Source: GCA-003244245 sp032230565
GTDB lineage: Bacteria > Actinomycetota > Actinomycetes > Mycobacteriales > Pseudonocardiaceae
Direction of reading: 5' to 3'
NCBI GenBank assembly: GCA_032230565.1
Contig: JAVXWL010000032.1
Coordinates: 1 to 6,195 of the forward strand
Length of the DNA stretch: 6,195 nucleotides
Below, piece by piece: positions 1 to 6,077 of the stretch (positions are counted from its first letter, which is position 1; the number at the start of each line of letters is the position of its first letter). The position numbers were made by a program, and so were the translations under genes. A model generated the notes under the pieces. That model saw nothing but the letters and a program-made list of their open reading frames with translations. It was not told the DNA's origin and made no database searches.

Positions 1-494
1 CCACGCTCGACGCTCTGCCGGAGCTCATCACCGAGCCGTCGATGGAACTGTTCGAGCGTTACAAGGTCTTCAACCACCGCGAGATGCACAGCCGGTACGA
101 GATCGGCCTGGAGCAGTACGCACTGACCATCGGCGTCGAAGCCCGTCTGACACTCGAGGTCGGCTCGACCCTGATCCTTCCGGCCGCGGTTCGCTACCAG
201 ACAGAGCTGGCACTTAACCTCAGCGCTCTTAAGGCGGCCGGCGTTGAGGCGGACACCTCGACGCTCACCGAGGTCACCACGCCGCTCACCGAGCTGCGCG
301 CAGCACTGAGGGAGCTCAAGACCGTTCTCGCGGCGGACCCGGGGGAGACCGCACTGGCGGAGGCCGAGCACGCCCGCGATGCACTGTTGCCCGCGATGGC
401 CGCGGTGCGATCGGCCGCCGATCTGCTCGAAGGGATAGTCGCCGACGACCTGTGGCCGCTTCCGACGTACCAGGAGATGCTTTTCATCCTCTAG
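1..494 (+). CDS. glnN: Glutamine synthetase type III, C-terminal part (5' end outside window)
   Basis: Type III glutamine synthetase makes glutamine from glutamate, ammonia and ATP in the cytoplasm. The reading frame is open from base 3, so the gene enters from the left; 163 residues are visible before the TAG stop at 492-494, against roughly 700 for the family. The visible part is the family-specific C-terminal helical region. It carries the HSRYEIGLEQY block (residues about 30-40 of the fragment), an 'ILPAAVRYQ' stretch that matches the conserved 'ILPA' segment, an Ala/Leu/Glu-rich helical hairpin, and the closing WPLPTY motif followed by a hydrophobic tail. The catalytic domain cannot be checked here. 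An ATG at 42 is internal, not the start, because the upstream residues (LDALPELITEPS) also fit the family. It converges on the monooxygenase gene. Type I and II enzymes lack this C-terminal region, so the type assignment is fairly firm; the symbol follows usual type III naming. Confidence 0.9.
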   Translation, partial: TLDALPELITEPSMELFERYKVFNHREMHSRYEIGLEQYALTIGVEARLTLEVGSTLILPAAVRYQTELALNLSALKAAGVEADTSTLTEVTTPLTELRAALRELKTVLAADPGETALAEAEHARDALLPAMAAVRSAADLLEGIVADDLWPLPTYQEMLFIL

Positions 495-520
495 AGAGCA
501 GGATCAAGATCTCGACGCTG

Positions 521-1783
521 TTAAGCCGGTTTGGCGACTTCCCATGACGGTTGAGTGTTGAGCGCTTCGATCTCGAACCCGGCCGTCTTTCGGTACTGCA
601 GTGCGATCGAGTCGAGCTCGTCGTCGCTCATCACGTCTTCGATTCTGGTGAAGCCGTTCGGTGCGCGTTGCTCGACCAGCTGCAGCACCTGCTCGGGCCC
701 TCCTTGTCGGTTGGACTGCACCAGTGCGTTCATTCGCGGCCGGCGGAAGTGCTCGTAGGCGGCGAGTCCGGTTACCGGATCGTCGGCGCGGGCCAGCTCC
801 CAAGCCAGTACCCGGCCGTCGATGATCGCCTGGGTGCCTCCGTTCGAGCCGAACGGGTACATCGGATGTGCGGCGTCGCCCAGCAGGTTGACTCGACCCG
901 TTCCCCAGCTGGGCAAGGGATCCCGATCTACCATCGGGTATTCCCAAATCCTCGGCGCAGCGCATACCAGTGCTGGCACGTCGAGCCAGCCAAAGCATCG
1001 GTCAGCCACGTGCGGCAACACGTCGTCTAACCCGCCCAGGTAGTGCCAGTCTCCCAACGGGGCATGGGTAGGTTGACCTAGCCGTACCCCGACTCCCCAG
1101 TTCACCAGAGACCGGCCCCGCTGCTCGGCGGCCTTGGAGACTGGGTAGGCGACCACCACCGGATTGGCTCCACACAGGATCATGGTGCGACCGCCGAGGA
1201 ACGGATCGGTTTCGGTCAGGCCCCGCCATAGATGGATGCCGTTCCAGATCGGCGCGCCCTCCGCGGGGTGTAGTTGCGCGCGCACCGTGGAGTTAATGCC
1301 ATCGGCACCGACCAGCACGTCGGCCGACTCAATCACCAGACGACCGGTCCGCCGATCCCGCAGCTCGACTGATACCCGCGCGTCGCTGTCCTCGAAACGC
1401 TCAACGGCCAGCCCGGTCCGAACCGCGTCACTACCAAGGCGATGCCGCACGGCGTGAAGCAACATCATTTGCAGCTCGCCTCGATGGATCGAGTACTGCG
1501 GCCAGCGATAGCCAGCGGCCAAGCCGCGGGGCTCAACGCAAATCCGGCTACCGAAGCGGTCGTGAGAGATCAGCTCCTCAGTCGGGATTCCGGTGACCGC
1601 CAGTTCGTCGGCCAACCCCAGCTCGACCAGCTCGCGGGTGGCGTGCGGGAGGATGTTGATGCCGACACCGAGCGCCCACAGCTCCCGAGCGGCCTCAACG
1701 ACTCGCACCTCGATGCCCGCCGCGTGCAGGCTCAACGCTGCCGACAACCCGCCAAGGCCCGCGCCGCTGATCAAGACATCCAC
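521..1783 (-). CDS. FAD-dependent aromatic monooxygenase, PhzS-like
   Basis: Predicted 420-residue cytosolic class A flavoprotein monooxygenase, using NAD(P)H and O2 to hydroxylate an aromatic ring. Visible motifs: the N-terminal Rossmann GAGLGG (residues 7-12) with E30 as likely FAD ribose ligand, the GVGINI block (39-44), the YSIHRGELQM block (97-106), the DG motif VGADGINSTVR (158-168), and the GD motif LLGDAAHPMYP (300-310). From memory, several stretches (GVGINI, PQYSIHRGELQM, EYPMVDRDPLP, LGDAAH) closely match Pseudomonas PhzS, which converts 5-methylphenazine-1-carboxylate to pyocyanin and is about 402 residues. Substrate is not shown by sequence: no phenazine biosynthesis gene is visible, and salicylate-hydroxylase-like enzymes share the fold. 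I chose GTG at 1783 over the longer ATG at 1798 because AGGAG sits 7 bases upstream of the GTG, inside the extra codons, and because 'MDVLISGAG' starts where family members usually start. It is divergent from the permease gene. Confidence 0.9.
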   Translation of the reverse strand: MDVLISGAGLGGLSAALSLHAAGIEVRVVEAARELWALGVGINILPHATRELVELGLADELAVTGIPTEELISHDRFGSRICVEPRGLAAGYRWPQYSIHRGELQMMLLHAVRHRLGSDAVRTGLAVERFEDSDARVSVELRDRRTGRLVIESADVLVGADGINSTVRAQLHPAEGAPIWNGIHLWRGLTETDPFLGGRTMILCGANPVVVAYPVSKAAEQRGRSLVNWGVGVRLGQPTHAPLGDWHYLGGLDDVLPHVADRCFGWLDVPALVCAAPRIWEYPMVDRDPLPSWGTGRVNLLGDAAHPMYPFGSNGGTQAIIDGRVLAWELARADDPVTGLAAYEHFRRPRMNALVQSNRQGGPEQVLQLVEQRAPNGFTRIEDVMSDDELDSIALQYRKTAGFEIEALNTQPSWEVAKPA

Positions 1784-1790
1784 GACAAAA

Positions 1791-1795
1791 CTCCT
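1791..1795 (-). promoter_or_regulatory. Shine-Dalgarno site deciding the monooxygenase start
   Basis: On the minus strand AGGAG is followed by 7 bases (TTTTGTC) and then GTG at 1783-1781. This is near-ideal spacing. The site overlaps the codons that an ATG start at 1798 would need for residues 2 and 3, so it argues for the shorter protein. Confidence 0.75.
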
Positions 1796-2031
1796 CATCG
1801 GTACGCCCGCCAGTCTGCACGACGACCACCCCGTCGGCGACCGAAATCTGGGGGGACGGCGCGGTGTGACGAGTCGGTAGCTGACTGCTCGCTGTCGACC
1901 TGATGGGTAGATGCTGATCGTGCAAAACGGCGTGCGATGTACCCATGTGGTCGATTGGGCCAGCTCGATCTTGAGCAGACGATACGGATGGCGAAGTTGA
2001 TATGTCCGTTCGCGGGCGGGCTTATGTGCGG

Positions 2032-2037
2032 AGGAGG
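2032..2037 (+). promoter_or_regulatory. Shine-Dalgarno site of the permease gene
   Basis: A perfect AGGAGG lies 7 bases upstream of ATG at 2045. It selects this start over in-frame ATGs at 1937, 1988 and 2024, none of which has a comparable site. Confidence 0.85.
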
Positions 2038-2044
2038 ACGGTTC

Positions 2045-3679
2045 ATGGCGCAGACGTCCGCGCAGCAGGCGGCGCTTGGTAGGCAGCCCGGCTTCCGGCG
2101 CGATGTCGGTTTGATGGCCCTGATGTTCGTTTCGCTCGGCTCGATCATTGGTTCGGGCTGGCTGCTGGGGGCATTGACGGCCGCCACATCGGCTGGTGGG
2201 GCGTCGATCGTGTCCTGGCTGTTAGCCGGTGTGATCATCGTGCTGCTGGCGCTGGTGCACTCGGAACTCGGTGCGGCCTACCCACTCGCTGGGGGAACGG
2301 GGCGCTGGCCACGGTTGGCGTTTGGCTCGCTGGGCGGGTTCACGGCCGGCTGGGTGGCCTGGCTTCAGGCTGTGACGATCGCTCCGATCGAAGTGGAGGC
2401 GGCGCTTAGCTACCTGGACCACAAGTGGCACGGATTGATCAACGACGTGGGTGCGCTGACACCCATGGGTTTGGGTGCGGCCACCGCCCTAATGTTGCTC
2501 TTCACCGTGATCAACATTCTTGGGGTGCGATGGCTGGCGGAGAGCAACAGGATCGCGGTGCTCTGGAAGGTCGCGGTACCGGTACTGACGATCGTGGTCT
2601 TGATCGTGGTGTCGTTCCAGGCTTCCAACTTCACCGCCGGTGGCGGCTTCGCGCCCTACGGCGCCCATGGGGTACTCGCGGCCCTACCGCTGGGTGTCGT
2701 GTTCGCGCTGCAGGGCTTCGAACAAGCGGCGCAGCTGGCAGGCGAGGCACGTGATCCGCAACGTAACGTTCCTCGTGCCGTGATCGGTGCGGTGATCGTG
2801 GGCACCGTGCTGTACCTGGCACTGGAGGTCGCCTTCATCGGCGCGTTGAACCCCGGCAACCTCGCGCAGGGGTGGGCGAACCCGGTGGGCAAGGGTGATT
2901 TCGGACCGTACGCGACGCTGGCCACCGGCCTGGGTCTGGGCTGGCTGGCGGTCATCCTGTATATCGATGCGTTCGTCTCACCGGCGGGCACCGGCCTTAT
3001 TTATGTGGGCACCTCCGCGCGGCTGTCCTACGCGCTGGGCCATGCTGGCTACGTTCCCAAGGGCGTCAGCCAGATCAGCAGTCGTGGTGTTCCGTACACC
3101 TCGATCATCTTGGCCTTCATCATGGGTCTGGTCTGTTTTTTGCCCTTCCCGAGCTGGCACAGCCTGGTCTCGCTGGTCACCTCGGCAACTGTGATCATGT
3201 ATGCGTTCGCACCGATCACGTTGCTGGCTTTGCGCAAGGCTGATGCAGACCGCGCCCGCCCGTATCGGGTGCCGGCCGCCCCGGTCGTGGCGCCGCTGGC
3301 GTTCATCGCCGCAAATGAGATCATCTACTGGACGTCCTGGTCCACGGTGGAGAAGCTGATGCTGGCTATCGCCGGGGGCTACGTGATATTCGGGATCTCC
3401 TACGCGCTGGGCCGCCCGTTCGAGCGACCGCCCCTGGACTCGCGATCATTGGTGTGGATTCTTCCGTGGTTCGCCGGCCTGACAGTGATCTCCTATTACG
3501 GGCAATACGGTGGAACGAAACTGATTCCTGAGTGGGTCGACCTGGGTTTGGTGGCCGCGTTCAGTCTGGTGATCTGTTATGTGGCGGTCTGGCTCAGCAT
3601 GCCCAGCCATCGAGTCGCCGCCGCCGTGGTGGCCGACGAGCACGAAGTAGCGGTCCAACCCGAACTCAAAACCGCCTGA
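2045..3679 (+). CDS. APC-family amino acid permease, YveA-like (acidic amino acid symporter?)
   Basis: A 544-residue inner membrane transporter of the amino acid-polyamine-organocation superfamily, expected to bring in an amino acid with protons. Helix 1 carries the broken-helix substrate motif GSIIGSGW (residues 32-39). The hallmark loop GEARDPQRNVP is at 233-243. Hydrophobic segments lie near 22-44, 54-73, 97-119, 143-161, 171-190, 207-228, 245-267, 293-315, 350-369, 372-395, 412-430, 437-455, 468-486 and 499-518, about 14 in all, more than the basic 12. The stretches GLGWLAVILYIDAFVSPAG (296-314) and FLPFPSW (365-371) resemble, from memory, Bacillus subtilis YveA, described as an aspartate/glutamate proton symporter; true substrate is unproven. 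The C-terminal 25 residues are a hydrophilic tail. The ATG at 2045 is chosen for its perfect AGGAGG. It heads a same-strand run with the hydrolase (65 bases downstream) and the FUSC gene. Confidence 0.9.
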   Translation: MAQTSAQQAALGRQPGFRRDVGLMALMFVSLGSIIGSGWLLGALTAATSAGGASIVSWLLAGVIIVLLALVHSELGAAYPLAGGTGRWPRLAFGSLGGFTAGWVAWLQAVTIAPIEVEAALSYLDHKWHGLINDVGALTPMGLGAATALMLLFTVINILGVRWLAESNRIAVLWKVAVPVLTIVVLIVVSFQASNFTAGGGFAPYGAHGVLAALPLGVVFALQGFEQAAQLAGEARDPQRNVPRAVIGAVIVGTVLYLALEVAFIGALNPGNLAQGWANPVGKGDFGPYATLATGLGLGWLAVILYIDAFVSPAGTGLIYVGTSARLSYALGHAGYVPKGVSQISSRGVPYTSIILAFIMGLVCFLPFPSWHSLVSLVTSATVIMYAFAPITLLALRKADADRARPYRVPAAPVVAPLAFIAANEIIYWTSWSTVEKLMLAIAGGYVIFGISYALGRPFERPPLDSRSLVWILPWFAGLTVISYYGQYGGTKLIPEWVDLGLVAAFSLVICYVAVWLSMPSHRVAAAVVADEHEVAVQPELKTA

Positions 3680-3744
3680 CTCCCAGATCAGCGCTCACCG
3701 CAACTGAATGGCGGGTAGCGGAAGATGAGAGGACAGTGGGCGTC

Positions 3745-4377
3745 GTGGAGATCACCCACTTTGGCCATTCCTGCGTGCTGCTCGACACCGGGTCGGCGCG
3801 GTTGTTGATCGATCCGGGCACCTGGTCCGAAGGGTTCGAAAACCTGACCGGACTGGACGCCGTTTTGATCACTCATCAGCACGTTGACCACCTCGATGGT
3901 GCCCGGCTGCCCGCGTTACTGCGCGGAAATCCAGGCGCTCGGTTGATCGTTGACTCCGGTAGCGCCGCTGAGCTCAGCGACCACGACCACGAGGTCGCCG
4001 CACCCGGAGAAACACTCCAGGTGGCTGGGGCACGCGTCGAGGTGCTGGGCGGTGACCACGCGGTGATCTACCCGGATGTCCCGATGATCCCGAACAACGC
4101 CTACCTGGTCGATGGCACGCACCTGCACCCCGGCGACTCGTTCACGCCGCCGTCGGCCCAGGTAGACGTGTTGTTCGTGCCGACGTCGGCGCCGTGGCTT
4201 AAAATCGCCGAGGTGATCGACTACCTGCGCGCGGTGGTGCCGCGTACCGCGGTGCCGATCCACCAGGCGGTTCTGTCCACGCCGGGCCAACAGCTCCATT
4301 ACCGGCTACTCGAAAACCTCAGACCGCAAGAGACGACGGTGCGGGTGCTGGAGCCCGGCAAGGCCACCACGCTCTAG
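3745..4377 (+). CDS. UlaG-like metallo-beta-lactamase-fold metal-dependent hydrolase
   Basis: A cytosolic protein of about 210 residues with the metallo-beta-lactamase fold and a probable dinuclear metal site. It opens with the typical MEITHFGHSCVLLD strand, where H8 is conserved in the UlaG/YtkL-type branch. The metal motif HQHVDH is at residues 44-49 (codons from 3874). Further candidate ligands are H105 in GGDHAVI, the HPGD motif at 128-131 and H173 near the C-terminus. All expected ligands appear present, so it should be active, but the reaction cannot be inferred; the branch includes lactonases, phosphodiesterase-like enzymes and many unknowns. The GTG at 3745 fits the family N-terminus, with an AGAGGA stretch (3728-3733) 11 bases upstream, somewhat far. 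A GTG at 3736 would add three residues but leaves only 2 bases to that site. It follows the permease by 65 bases and ends 8 bases before the FUSC gene, so cotranscription is likely. Confidence 0.88.
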   Translation: MEITHFGHSCVLLDTGSARLLIDPGTWSEGFENLTGLDAVLITHQHVDHLDGARLPALLRGNPGARLIVDSGSAAELSDHDHEVAAPGETLQVAGARVEVLGGDHAVIYPDVPMIPNNAYLVDGTHLHPGDSFTPPSAQVDVLFVPTSAPWLKIAEVIDYLRAVVPRTAVPIHQAVLSTPGQQLHYRLLENLRPQETTVRVLEPGKATTL

Positions 4378-4385
4378 GGCGCGTT

Positions 4386-5507
4386 GTGAGCTTGGTGGGC
4401 TGGCTGCGGATCTCGCTCGGCCGCCTACGACGCGGGTGGCTGCTTGTGGTGGAGTCGACCGCCGCCGCCACCGTCGCGTGGCTTGTGGACACCCGGTTCA
4501 TCGGCCATCCCCAACCATTCTTCGCGCCCGCGGCTGCACTGATCGTGCTGGCGCAGGTTCGAGGCCAGCGCACACGGCGAGCCATCGAGGTCATCCTTGG
4601 CGTCGCGGGCGGCGTCCTGGTTGCCGATGTGGTCGCACAGGCCCTCGGTTCACACACCACCTGGACCATCTTCACTGTCATCTTGCTGACGCTCACCTTC
4701 GCGGTCGCGCTCGGTGCGAGCACGGTCGGCCTCGTCCAGGCGGCGGTGTCTGCCTTGTACTTAGTGGTGGTTGCGCCGCCGACGCAGACAGCGGTGCCGT
4801 TGCGGTTCGTCGATGCGCTAGTGGGTGGCGCGGTAGCCCTCGTAGTGAGTCAGCTCGCCACTGGCCGTGATCCGGTCGCGCCTCTGGTCCGTGAGACAGG
4901 GCAGGTCTTCGACGAGCTCGCTCGCGTGCTTGAGCAGGTCGCCGCCGCACTCGACCGACAGGACGAGACGGCAGCGCGGGAGGCCCTGGACCGGGCGCGA
5001 CGGGCGGATGTCGCGGTAGAACGGCTTCGGACCGCGGTTTTGGCGGCCGGGGAGACGCTGTGGCTGCAGGTATGGCGACGTCAGCGGCTCGGCGGGATCA
5101 ATGCGGTCGATGCGGCCACGCGTCAGCTCGACTACGCCGTGCGTAACGTGCGCGTCCTGGCACGTGCCGGACTCACGCTCACCCGGCTGCCGGCAACACC
5201 GCCGCCGGCGTTGGGCACTGCGCTGCGGTTGTTCGCTTCTGCGGTGCGGTCCGTCAATGATGCGCTCGCTGCTGAGCTGGTGGCGTCGGATGAGGCGGCA
5301 CGACGCTATACCGAGCAGGCCGAGGCGGCCGCGTTGGACGCGTTAGCGGTGGCCGGCCGCTTGCTCCCCGCTGGCCCACCGTTACCGCTTGTCATGATCG
5401 TTGGCCAGCTGCGCTCAACGGCTATCGACCTCATGCGGGGAGTCGGAGCGGACGATGTCGCGATCCTGACCCGGGTCGACGAGGCGCTCGGGCTGCCACC
5501 TGTGTAG
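4386..5507 (+). CDS. Half-size FUSC-family membrane protein (aromatic acid exporter-like)
   Basis: Predicted 373-residue inner membrane protein of the fusaric acid resistance/aromatic-acid exporter superfamily, whose characterised members (AaeB type) pump out aromatic carboxylates. The N-terminal 160 residues hold about six hydrophobic segments (near 19-35, 44-58, 66-87, 92-112, 113-130 and 139-158). The family-type patch RRAIEVILGVAGGVLVAD (64-81) starts the third helix. Residues 165-373 are soluble, Ala/Arg/Glu-rich and helical, with likely coiled coil around 168-225 and 285-325. Full-length FUSC proteins are about 600-700 residues with two membrane domains, so this half-size form may work as an oligomer. 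The start is GTG at 4386, 8 bases after the hydrolase TAG, with only a weak AGGG overlapping that stop codon, which suggests translational coupling. Family assignment is good; substrate is unknown. Confidence 0.82.
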   Translation: MSLVGWLRISLGRLRRGWLLVVESTAAATVAWLVDTRFIGHPQPFFAPAAALIVLAQVRGQRTRRAIEVILGVAGGVLVADVVAQALGSHTTWTIFTVILLTLTFAVALGASTVGLVQAAVSALYLVVVAPPTQTAVPLRFVDALVGGAVALVVSQLATGRDPVAPLVRETGQVFDELARVLEQVAAALDRQDETAAREALDRARRADVAVERLRTAVLAAGETLWLQVWRRQRLGGINAVDAATRQLDYAVRNVRVLARAGLTLTRLPATPPPALGTALRLFASAVRSVNDALAAELVASDEAARRYTEQAEAAALDALAVAGRLLPAGPPLPLVMIVGQLRSTAIDLMRGVGADDVAILTRVDEALGLPPV

Positions 5508-5553
5508 CCACGGTGACCTCCTTACCGGTGTCGCGATCACGTACTCGCCGGGA

Positions 5554-5754
5554 TCAGGCGACGTCGAACAGATGCTCTGGGTGCCTCCCGTGGCCGACAC
5601 CGGTGTCGTGCCACCAGCGGCGAAGGCAGTTGCCGCACTGCACCCAAACCAGGTTGATATCGAAATCCAGGAGATACAGCGGGCCGGTGTGGTAGCAGTA
5701 AGGACACGGCAACCATGCGCGGCGGCCGAGGTCTGCTTGCGGGTCGAGCATCAT
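5554..5754 (-). CDS. Small CxxC zinc-ribbon-like protein, 66 residues
   Basis: I do not recognise a named family. The 66-residue product has two CxxC pairs, CPYC (C17, C20) and CGNC (C40, C43), separated by 19 residues, a pattern suited to binding one zinc ion as a zinc ribbon. Between them is a hydrophobic strand pair (LYLLDFDINLVWVQ). The tail is rich in Trp and His (RRWWHD, then HGRHPEH). No signal peptide or membrane segment is visible. ATG at 5754 is chosen because GAGGAG lies 7 bases upstream; the following codon is also ATG. The start is separated by a single base from the TGA of the 74-residue gene, so the two are almost certainly cotranscribed and translationally coupled. The frame stays open upstream to 5910, but that part overlaps the neighbouring gene and reads as low-complexity Ser/Pro/Thr. 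It could bind nucleic acid or a protein partner; this is not shown. Confidence 0.7.
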   Translation of the reverse strand: MMLDPQADLGRRAWLPCPYCYHTGPLYLLDFDINLVWVQCGNCLRRWWHDTGVGHGRHPEHLFDVA

Positions 5755-5755
5755 C

Positions 5756-5980
5756 TCATCGCTCCTCACGGCTGTTGGGTAGTACACCGGCGGCGATGAG
5801 CACGTCATAGGTGGCTTGCTGCTCAGGGTTGAGGTGCGCGTAGAGCATTCGCTGGGCTTCGGCTTCGCCGCTGTAGATCTCAGCGGGATCCCAGCGCGGA
5901 CCGATGGCATCCAAGACGGCGGCTAGGCGGGTGCCTTCGTGCGCGGTAAGATCAACGGTGAACGGAACGAGGGTGGCCAT
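5756..5980 (-). CDS. Small actinobacterial protein of unknown function, 74 residues
   Basis: A 74-residue soluble, acidic protein with no signal peptide, Cys or membrane segment. It begins with a strand-like FTVDLTAHEG, followed by helices. The segments VLDAIGPRWDP (22-32), GEAEAQRMLYAHLNPEQQ (38-55) and YDVLIAAGVLP (58-68) look like a compact helical fold. I believe similar short proteins are common in Streptomyces and relatives and may be filed as a domain of unknown function (possibly DUF6400), but I cannot verify that. The ATG at 5980 has GGAGGT at 5991-5986, with 6 bases of spacing, which makes the gene convincing despite its size. It lies 97 bases downstream of the aquaporin gene on the same strand and one base upstream of the zinc-ribbon gene. 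Function is unknown. Confidence 0.78.
   Translation of the reverse strand: MATLVPFTVDLTAHEGTRLAAVLDAIGPRWDPAEIYSGEAEAQRMLYAHLNPEQQATYDVLIAAGVLPNSREER
5762..5767 (-). promoter_or_regulatory. Shine-Dalgarno site of the zinc-ribbon gene, inside the upstream gene
   Basis: On the minus strand GAGGAG forms the two Glu codons near the end of the 74-residue protein and also sits 7 bases before ATG at 5754. The upstream stop TGA and the downstream ATG lie within the short string ATGAGATGATG, so terminating ribosomes could reinitiate directly. Confidence 0.7.
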
Positions 5981-6021
5981 GGCGCACCTCCAAGGGTCTC
6001 CATCGGTGGGGTTGGCGTTGA

Positions 6022-6047
6022 CACCGGGACACCCACTGAACCCGGTG
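6022..6047 (-). repeat. Inverted repeat in the aquaporin to small-gene spacer
   Basis: CACCGGG at 6022-6028 and CCCGGTG at 6041-6047 form a perfect 7-bp GC-rich stem with a 12-base loop. It lies in the 97-base gap after the aquaporin stop and before the 74-residue gene. No T-run follows on the minus strand, so it is not a classic intrinsic terminator. It could be a partial terminator, an mRNA-stabilising 3' hairpin or an operator for the small genes. Confidence 0.4.
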
Positions 6048-6077
6048 ATGTAGGTCCACTGGGCGCTCCCGGGTGGA

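Larger units (their letters stand above)
1784..2044. promoter_or_regulatory. Divergent intergenic control region with a 7-bp dyad
   Basis: This 261-base gap separates two divergently transcribed genes, so it must hold both promoters. A perfect 7-bp inverted repeat, ATGGGTA at 1903-1909 and TACCCAT at 1940-1946, flanks a 30-base spacer. Inside it ATCG (1917-1920) and CGAT (1935-1938) form a shorter pair with a slightly different centre. This could be a regulator-binding site, but 7-bp repeats at this distance can arise by chance. I see no convincing -35/-10 pair: TTGAGC at 1971 and TGATAT at 1998 lie 21 bases apart, which is too far, and TTGGGC at 1955 to GATACG at 1981 is also loose. No regulator gene is present in the window. 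Confidence 0.35.

Noticed and set aside
489..496. CTCTAGAG palindrome spanning the glutamine synthetase stop codon
   Set aside because: Eight bases, no loop and no T-run; expected by chance and not a terminator.
504..998. 164-codon open frame on the minus strand inside the monooxygenase
   Set aside because: Arg/Gly/Ala-rich composition typical of out-of-frame reading in GC-rich DNA; the monooxygenase frame has clear family motifs.
1937..2044. In-frame upstream extension of the permease, with ATGs at 1937, 1988 and 2024
   Set aside because: None has a good Shine-Dalgarno site, while ATG at 2045 has a perfect AGGAGG at 7 bases. The extension also adds a stretch unlike an APC N-terminus.
3532..3744. 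Open frame upstream of the hydrolase, overlapping the permease end
   Set aside because: It reads as Arg/Gly-rich out-of-frame sequence within the permease gene, and the fold begins at MEITHFGHS near 3745.
3916..4299. 127-codon minus-strand open frame antisense to the hydrolase
   Set aside because: His/Arg/Val-rich shadow of the opposite coding frame with no domain signal.
4319..4723. 134-codon minus-strand open frame across the hydrolase/FUSC junction
   Set aside because: Ser/Thr/Arg-rich, no recognisable motif, and antisense to two well-supported genes.
5509..5530. Possible terminator stem after the FUSC gene
   Set aside because: Only a six-pair stem with one bulged G and no T-run; too weak to call.
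5755..5910. Upstream extension of the zinc-ribbon frame to an ATG at 5910
   Set aside because: It overlaps the 74-residue gene in another frame, is low-complexity Ser/Thr/Pro, and the GAGGAG site supports the start at 5754.
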